From 2-01-FULL-51-21 sp964348955 (GTDB lineage Bacteria; Patescibacteriota; Minisyncoccia; Phycocordibacterales; 2-01-FULL-51-21), in NCBI GenBank assembly GCA_964348955.1, contig CAYGEN010000016.1, positions 1 to 16,292 on the forward strand: a DNA stretch of 16,292 bases, given 5' to 3'. The first letter of the stretch is position 1. Each line of letters begins with the position of its first letter. Shown here one piece after another: positions 12,390-16,292 of this stretch. Under the pieces are notes generated by a model, which did no database searches, was not told where the DNA came from, and was given only the letters and a program-made list of their open reading frames with translations. The translations under genes and the position numbers were made by a program.

Positions 12390-14099
12390 ATGGATTTCAA
12401 CGAAGACAAGCAGAATCAGAAGCTCGCCGAACTTCGAAAAAAAGAGGAGGAGGGTTTGGCGGAAATGCTCTCCCATAAATACGGGGTCGGCTACCTTGAC
12501 CTCTCGCGCGTGTCCATCAACACTGACGGCCTGCGTCTCGTGCCTGAAGCGGCGGCAAGAGAAGCCGAGCTCGCGGTATTCGGCATGATTGGCAAAGAAC
12601 TCTCGGTCGCCGTGCGCAATCCTGAAACAGACAACGTAGCGGCGATTGTGGCAGACCTCAAAAAACGCGGCTATCTCCCGACCATCGTCATGGTTTCAGA
12701 GCCTAACCTGAATCGGGCGTGGGAGCGCTACAAAGACCTCTCGTTCGCCATGGAAACGAAAGCCGGCGTGCTTGATATTTCCGGAGAGGAAATCAAACGC
12801 CTTCTTGAGAAACTTTTAACGATTGAGGACATCAAAGCGGAGATAGGCGAAGTTATTAAAATGAAAAAAGCGTACCGCATTTCACGGATTCTTGAGACCG
12901 TGCTTGCGGGCTCTCTTGCCGCGGCGGCTTCCGACATTCACGTGGAGCCGGAAGAATCCTATGTGCGTCTGCGCTACCGGCTGGACGGCGTCTTGACCGA
13001 TGTTCTTGATTTTGACGCCGACACCTATCACCTACTTCTCTCGCGCATCAAACTCCTCTCGGGGCTTAAATTAAACATCAAAGACCAAGCGCAAGACGGG
13101 CGTTTCAGTATCGCCATCAACGAAGCGGATATTGAAATTCGTACCTCCGTCATCCCCGGCGCCTACGGCGAGTCAATCGTCATGCGGGTCTTGAACCCCG
13201 ATACGATTGCCCGTTCCATGGAGGAGCTTGGAATTCCGCCGAAGCTTTTCGCGTTCCTTGAGCGCGAAATCAAAAAACCAAACGGGATGATTATCACGAC
13301 CGGTCCGACTGGCTCGGGAAAAACGACAACGCTCTACGCTTTCATGAAACGCATTCATACGCCGCAGATAAAAATCATCACGATTGAAGACCCTGTTGAG
13401 TATCACCTGCCGGGCATCGTGCAAACACAAGTGGAAAAATCCTATACTTTTGCGGAGGGACTCCGCTCGGTACTCCGGCAAGACCCGGACGTCATTATGG
13501 TGGGAGAAATCCGCGACTCGGATGTCGCCGAGACTGCGGTGAACGCGGCGCTCACGGGACACCTCGTGTTCTCCACACTCCACACCAATAATGCCGCCGG
13601 CGCGTTCCCCCGCCTCATTGACCTCGGCGTAAATCCGAAAGTAATGAGCTCGGCAATTTCCATCGTGCTGGCACAGCGCCTCGTGCGCAAACTCTGTGGT
13701 GAATGCCGGCGACCCGTGCCGCTCTCTGAAGAGGAGAGAAAAAGAATTGCGCGGGTGCTCGCGAGCATTACGGACGAGAGCCAAACGCCTCACGCGTACG
13801 GTAGCGCGTGGGAAGCGGTCGGCTGTCCAACGTGCGGGGGAAGCGGCTACAAAGGGCGCGTCGGCATTTTTGAGGCGATTGTGATGGACCGAGAAATAGA
13901 GCGGGTGGTGAATGAAAATCCAAGCGAGCGCGAGCTGTGGGCCGCCGCGAAAAGCCAGGGCATTTTGACGATGCAACAAGACGGTGTCCTAAAAGTCTTG
14001 AAGGGAATAACCTCGCTTTCGGAGCTTGAGCGCGTTATTGACCTAACGGATTTGGAGGAGTCCGCCGACCCTGCTATAACAGAGAAATCCAACCTATAA
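12390..14099 (+). CDS. pilB: Type IV pilus assembly / type II secretion ATPase (PilB/GspE family)
   Basis: The 569-residue protein has an N-terminal GspE domain (~1-120; LRKKEEEGLAEMLSHKYGVGYLDLS) and ASDIHVEPEESYVRLRYRLDG. It also has Walker A TTGPTGSGKTTTLYAF (~307-322), the Asp box TIEDPVEYHLPGIVQTQV, Walker B QDPDVIMVGEIRD and the His box LVFSTLHTNNAAG. A zinc-binding tetracysteine region follows (CGEC...CPTC, GGSGYKGRVGIFE). The cytoplasmic hexamer powers pilin polymerisation, and type IV pili are frequent in Parcubacteria. The frame is open upstream to 12072, but that part is antisense to the lipoprotein gene and unlike PilB. ATG 12390 has a -10-like hexamer at 8 nt. No pilC, pilT or pilin genes adjoin it. 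Confidence 0.93.
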   Translation: MDFNEDKQNQKLAELRKKEEEGLAEMLSHKYGVGYLDLSRVSINTDGLRLVPEAAAREAELAVFGMIGKELSVAVRNPETDNVAAIVADLKKRGYLPTIVMVSEPNLNRAWERYKDLSFAMETKAGVLDISGEEIKRLLEKLLTIEDIKAEIGEVIKMKKAYRISRILETVLAGSLAAAASDIHVEPEESYVRLRYRLDGVLTDVLDFDADTYHLLLSRIKLLSGLKLNIKDQAQDGRFSIAINEADIEIRTSVIPGAYGESIVMRVLNPDTIARSMEELGIPPKLFAFLEREIKKPNGMIITTGPTGSGKTTTLYAFMKRIHTPQIKIITIEDPVEYHLPGIVQTQVEKSYTFAEGLRSVLRQDPDVIMVGEIRDSDVAETAVNAALTGHLVFSTLHTNNAAGAFPRLIDLGVNPKVMSSAISIVLAQRLVRKLCGECRRPVPLSEEERKRIARVLASITDESQTPHAYGSAWEAVGCPTCGGSGYKGRVGIFEAIVMDREIERVVNENPSERELWAAAKSQGILTMQQDGVLKVLKGITSLSELERVIDLTDLEESADPAITEKSNL

Positions 14100-14237
14100 A
14101 TCTCTAAACGACACTTTTATAAACAATAGAAGTTGAGCTCATTCTCTCGGGATAACCCCAGCGTTTCCCACAAGTGGGTCGCCAGAATGTCCCTGAAAAG
14201 CGCTCTCAAGCCAGGGAGGCCTGCGTCGTTTAGAGAT
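14100..14237. ncRNA. Candidate structured RNA or inverted-repeat-bounded element
   Basis: ATCTCTAAACGAC (14100-14112) is exactly inverted at 14225-14237. Inside, nested helices can be drawn: TTGAG/CTCAA (14133-14137 and 14205-14209), then AGCG-TTT/AAA-G-CGCT (14160-14166 and 14197-14204, one bulged G). Within these are the hairpins GGG-ATAA-CCC (14149-14158) and CCCA-CAAG-TGGG (14167-14178). A separate hairpin CAGG-GAGG-CCTG lies at 14212-14223. The whole forms a closed branched structure starting right after the pilB stop. The strand cannot be decided. It matches no RNA class I recognise. Confidence 0.4.
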
Positions 14238-14308
14238 GTATGGGTTGGAAAGAAACAATCCTCGCTCGGTGCGACCAAAGCGGCCACACAAAAACCCTCG
14301 AACAAGGG

Positions 14309-14314
14309 TATAAA
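14309..14314 (+). promoter_or_regulatory. -10-like box upstream of ruvB
   Basis: TATAAA lies 24 nt before the ruvB ATG, just after a small ACCCT...AGGGT hairpin (14294-14309). No clear -35 box is seen. Confidence 0.35.
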
Positions 14315-14338
14315 TAAACCTAGCACGAAAAATACTCT

Positions 14339-15370
14339 ATGTCAAGCATTTCTCCATTACCTGCTTCCCACGAGCGAGCGCCGAAGGACGAATCGTTTCT
14401 CGACCAGACCTTGCGGCCGGCTCACTGGGATGAGTATGTAGGGCAGGAAAACATCAAAGAAAACCTGCGCATTCTCCTCACCGCCGCCAAGGAGCGCGCG
14501 CATCCTCCCGAGCACCTCCTTTTTTACGGCCCTCCCGGGCTCGGGAAGACCACGCTCGCCTATCTCATCGCCAAAGAAATCGGCGCGCAGATAAAAGTGA
14601 CCGCCGGACCGGTGATTGAAAAGGTGGGCGACCTCGCGGCGATTATCACCAACCTTAGTGCGGGCGACATTCTTTTTATTGACGAGATACACCGCCTTTC
14701 TAAAACCATTGAGGAGGTACTGTATCCGGCAATGGAGTCGGGGCATTTGGACATCATTATTGGCAAAGGGCCTTCCGCACGCACCATTCAGCTTGAACTG
14801 CCACCCTTTACGCTTATTGCCGCGACGACGCGCATCGCGCTTCTCTCCTCGCCCCTTCGCTCACGCTTCTCCGGCGGAACCTTCCGTCTTGATTTTTATA
14901 CGCAAAAGGAAATTGAAAAAATTTTATCCCGCTCCGCGGAGATTTTAGGCACCGCCGTCAATGCCGAGGCGCTTAAAGAAATTGCAACGCGAAGCCGCCA
15001 GACGCCGAGAACCGCAAACTTTCTCCTGAAACGCTGCCGCGACTTCGCGCAAGTCCATCGTCGCGAGCTTGACCGGCAGGCAGTGCAGGAAGCGCTCGCC
15101 CTCCTTGCGATTGATGAACTGGGCTTGACCTCCGCCGACCGCGCCATCCTCTCCGCGCTCATTTCAAAATTCGGCGGCGGACCGGTTGGCTTAAACACAC
15201 TCGCGGCGGCAACCGCCGAAGAAGAAGCAACCATTGAGGAGGTGCACGAACCCTATCTCATTCAGCTCGGCCTTCTGGAGCGCACGCCGCGCGGGCGCAT
15301 CGCGACGGCGCGGGCGTATGAGCACTTGGGACTTTCCGTCCCCGCTTCTTTGCAGGAAAAACTTTTGTAG
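14339..15370 (+). CDS. ruvB: Holliday junction branch migration helicase RuvB
   Basis: The 343-residue AAA+ ATPase has the family start DQTLRPAHWDEYVGQENIKENL and Walker A FYGPPGLGKTTLAYLIA (~62-78). Walker B is ILFIDEIHRL, sensor 1 is LIAATTR, and an SSPLRSRF segment carries the arginine-finger region. The C-terminal winged helix reads GGGPVGLNTLAAATAEEEATIEEVHEPYLIQLGLLERTPRGR. RuvB hexamers pump DNA through RuvA-bound junctions. Length is normal. SSPLRSRFSGG replaces the usual TGPLRDRFG, a mild change near the finger. ruvA is about 12 kb upstream, and yebC follows after 78 bp. Confidence 0.96.
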   Translation: MSSISPLPASHERAPKDESFLDQTLRPAHWDEYVGQENIKENLRILLTAAKERAHPPEHLLFYGPPGLGKTTLAYLIAKEIGAQIKVTAGPVIEKVGDLAAIITNLSAGDILFIDEIHRLSKTIEEVLYPAMESGHLDIIIGKGPSARTIQLELPPFTLIAATTRIALLSSPLRSRFSGGTFRLDFYTQKEIEKILSRSAEILGTAVNAEALKEIATRSRQTPRTANFLLKRCRDFAQVHRRELDRQAVQEALALLAIDELGLTSADRAILSALISKFGGGPVGLNTLAAATAEEEATIEEVHEPYLIQLGLLERTPRGRIATARAYEHLGLSVPASLQEKLL

Positions 15371-15448
15371 TAACTTACGGGCTTCTGGCTTATTAGTTAC
15401 TCAAAGTATCTTAAAAGCTCACAAGCTATGAGCTCATAAGCTACTCCT

Positions 15449-15979
15449 ATGGCTGGTCACTCTAAATGGGCACAGATAAAGCGAAAGAAAGAAACGACGG
15501 ATGTGAAGAAAAGTCGGGTGTTTTCAAAGTTTGCGCGGCTTGTTGCCGCTGAATCAAAAAAGGCGAAAGGCGACCGTTCATCGCCAGGTCTTCGTCTTGC
15601 CATAGAGCGCGCAAAAGCGGTAAACATGCCAAGTGAGAACATTGACCGGAGCGTAGAAAAGGGGCGCGGCGACACTGGTACGGCGATGGAAGAAGTGCTC
15701 TATGAGGGGTACGGTCCGGGCGGAGTGGCGCTTATCGTGACCGGTCTTACCGATAATCGCAACCGTACCGCCGCGGAGATAAAACATATCCTTTCCAAAC
15801 ACAAGGCGGCGTTTGCCGCAAAAGGCGCCGCTGTGTGGGCATTTACAAAAAGCGCTGAGGGCTTCGCGCCCCACACTACCGTTAAACTTTCAGACACAGA
15901 TATTGAAAAACTTGAGAAACTTACCGATGAACTTGAAGAACATGACGACACGCAGGGAATCTTCACCAACGCAAGCTAG
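15449..15979 (+). CDS. yebC: YebC/PmpR-family regulator or translation factor, short form
   Basis: The 176-residue protein has the diagnostic start MAGHSKWAQIKRKK, the domain I helices (VFSKFARLVAAESKKAKG, RLAIERAKAVNMPSENIDR) and the domain II core YEGYGPGGVALIVTGLTDNRNRT. After VWAF it passes almost directly to the normal C-terminus IEKLEKLTDELEEHDDTQGIFTNA. Usual YebC proteins are about 240 residues, and the missing ~65 correspond to domain III. The ends are intact, so this is a clean internal loss rather than truncation. Family members act as DNA-binding regulators or in translation of proline-rich stretches. The ATG follows TAAGCT at 6 nt, with no Shine-Dalgarno sequence. Confidence 0.92.
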   Translation: MAGHSKWAQIKRKKETTDVKKSRVFSKFARLVAAESKKAKGDRSSPGLRLAIERAKAVNMPSENIDRSVEKGRGDTGTAMEEVLYEGYGPGGVALIVTGLTDNRNRTAAEIKHILSKHKAAFAAKGAAVWAFTKSAEGFAPHTTVKLSDTDIEKLEKLTDELEEHDDTQGIFTNAS

Positions 15980-16180
15980 CCTTGCCGCTTCCCTTGCCGC
16001 AGACCCAAAGTCCATCGCAAAACTACCATGCGATAGTATTATGATATATCATAATACGTCAGTACCGATGTGAAGCAAGCAGTGAATACATAATGTCGGT
16101 ATACCGGCATGATAGAATAAATTGCAAATAATCATACGGTAATCATACGGCGTAATGATAATATTATGATATATCATAAT
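15980..16180. repeat. Intergenic palindrome cluster after yebC
   Basis: Four elements lie within 170 bp. A hairpin ATCGCA...TGCGAT spans 16014-16034. A 22-bp perfect palindrome lies at 16036-16057, and its 19-bp core recurs as an 18-bp palindrome at 16163-16180. A near-perfect 18-bp palindrome centred on GGTATACC lies at 16093-16110. TAATCATACGG is tandemly repeated at 16129-16139 and 16140-16150. The last palindrome touches the stop codon of the minus-strand ORF end. These look like protein-binding or recombination sites rather than terminators, since T-tracts are absent. Confidence 0.6.
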
Positions 16181-16292
16181 TTATTTCGACGAGCGAGGAG
16201 CGCGTGGACGAGTACGCTCGTACACAGCGTCCGAGTAGAAGCCTGTGGTGAGCCCGCCGAATCCATCGAAACATTGTACCCAGTTATATTTC
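16181..16292 (-). CDS. Possible C-terminal end of an unidentified minus-strand protein (partial)
   Basis: On the minus strand a frame is open from the window edge to TAA at 16181-16183. It gives 36 residues beginning KYNWVQCFDGFGGLTTGFYSD and ending RPRAPRSSK. The first half looks protein-like and the Arg/Pro-rich tail less so. I do not recognise the family, and the start lies outside the window. Confidence 0.3.
   Translation of the reverse strand, partial: KYNWVQCFDGFGGLTTGFYSDAVYERTRPRAPRSSK

Noticed and set aside
13173..13979. 268-residue minus-strand frame inside pilB
   Set aside because: Shadow of the high-GC coding strand. All PilB motifs are on the plus strand.
14117..14326. 69-residue minus frame in the pilB-ruvB gap
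   Set aside because: It coincides with the folded inverted-repeat element, has no start signal, and is better explained by RNA/DNA structure. It would be worth revisiting if homologues appear.
15813..16073. 86-residue plus frame overlapping the yebC 3' end
   Set aside because: Out of frame with yebC. The yebC frame ends with a normal family C-terminus, so a frameshift extension is not needed.

Overview
The window looks like a chromosomal segment of a Patescibacteria/CPR bacterium, most likely a Parcubacteria-type lineage. This is inference from protein style, not from a marker tree. The pointers are: a secreted S74-type protein with a Parcubacteria-style mature N-terminus (WTGPTANPPGGNTP); reduced versions of housekeeping proteins (a 176-residue YebC, a 240-residue HolA-like protein, a PolA with almost no proofreading domain, a Mur ligase with a cut-down N-terminus); and a general lack of Shine-Dalgarno sequences, with -10-like hexamers lying directly upstream of start codons.

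Layout. 1-500: two tandem copies of a 64-bp hairpin-forming repeat, tRNA-Arg(CCG) with a duplicated 3' end, and a strong bidirectional terminator. 504-767 (-): rpsT (S20). 950-1712: a PaaX/Cas2-like gene flanked by two near-identical 38-bp palindromes. 1936-3784 (+): ruvA and a MurE-like Mur ligase. 3770-5071 (-): a secreted S74-domain protein and a small membrane protein. 5242-6165 (+): a membrane-anchored, cysteine-containing LTD-like surface protein. 6166-6651 (-): a SpoU/TrmH methyltransferase. 6742-7143 (+): a DoxX-like membrane protein. 7233-7717: tRNA-Lys(TTT), a gene fragment, a terminator and a second copy of the tRNA 3' end. 7718-11745 (-): a tsaE-polA-holA-folB cluster. 11807-12325 (-): a glycine-zipper lipoprotein gene with its own consensus promoter, strong RBS and terminator. 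12390-14099 (+): pilB/gspE ATPase. 14100-14237: an inverted-repeat-bounded, foldable intergenic element. 14339-15979 (+): ruvB and a short yebC. 15980-16292: a palindrome cluster and the 3' end of a possible minus-strand ORF.

How the genes fit together. Most of the window is core information processing: RuvA and RuvB for Holliday-junction migration, PolA and HolA for replication and repair, TsaE for tRNA t6A, the methyltransferase, S20 and YebC. A cell-envelope set is mixed in (Mur ligase, S74 protein, LTD protein, DoxX, PilB, lipoprotein). The most unusual material is non-coding: covarying palindromes around the PaaX/Cas2-like gene, REP-like hairpins, 3'-end duplications at both tRNA genes, the structured element before ruvB, and the lipoprotein cassette, whose expression signals differ from those of every neighbour.
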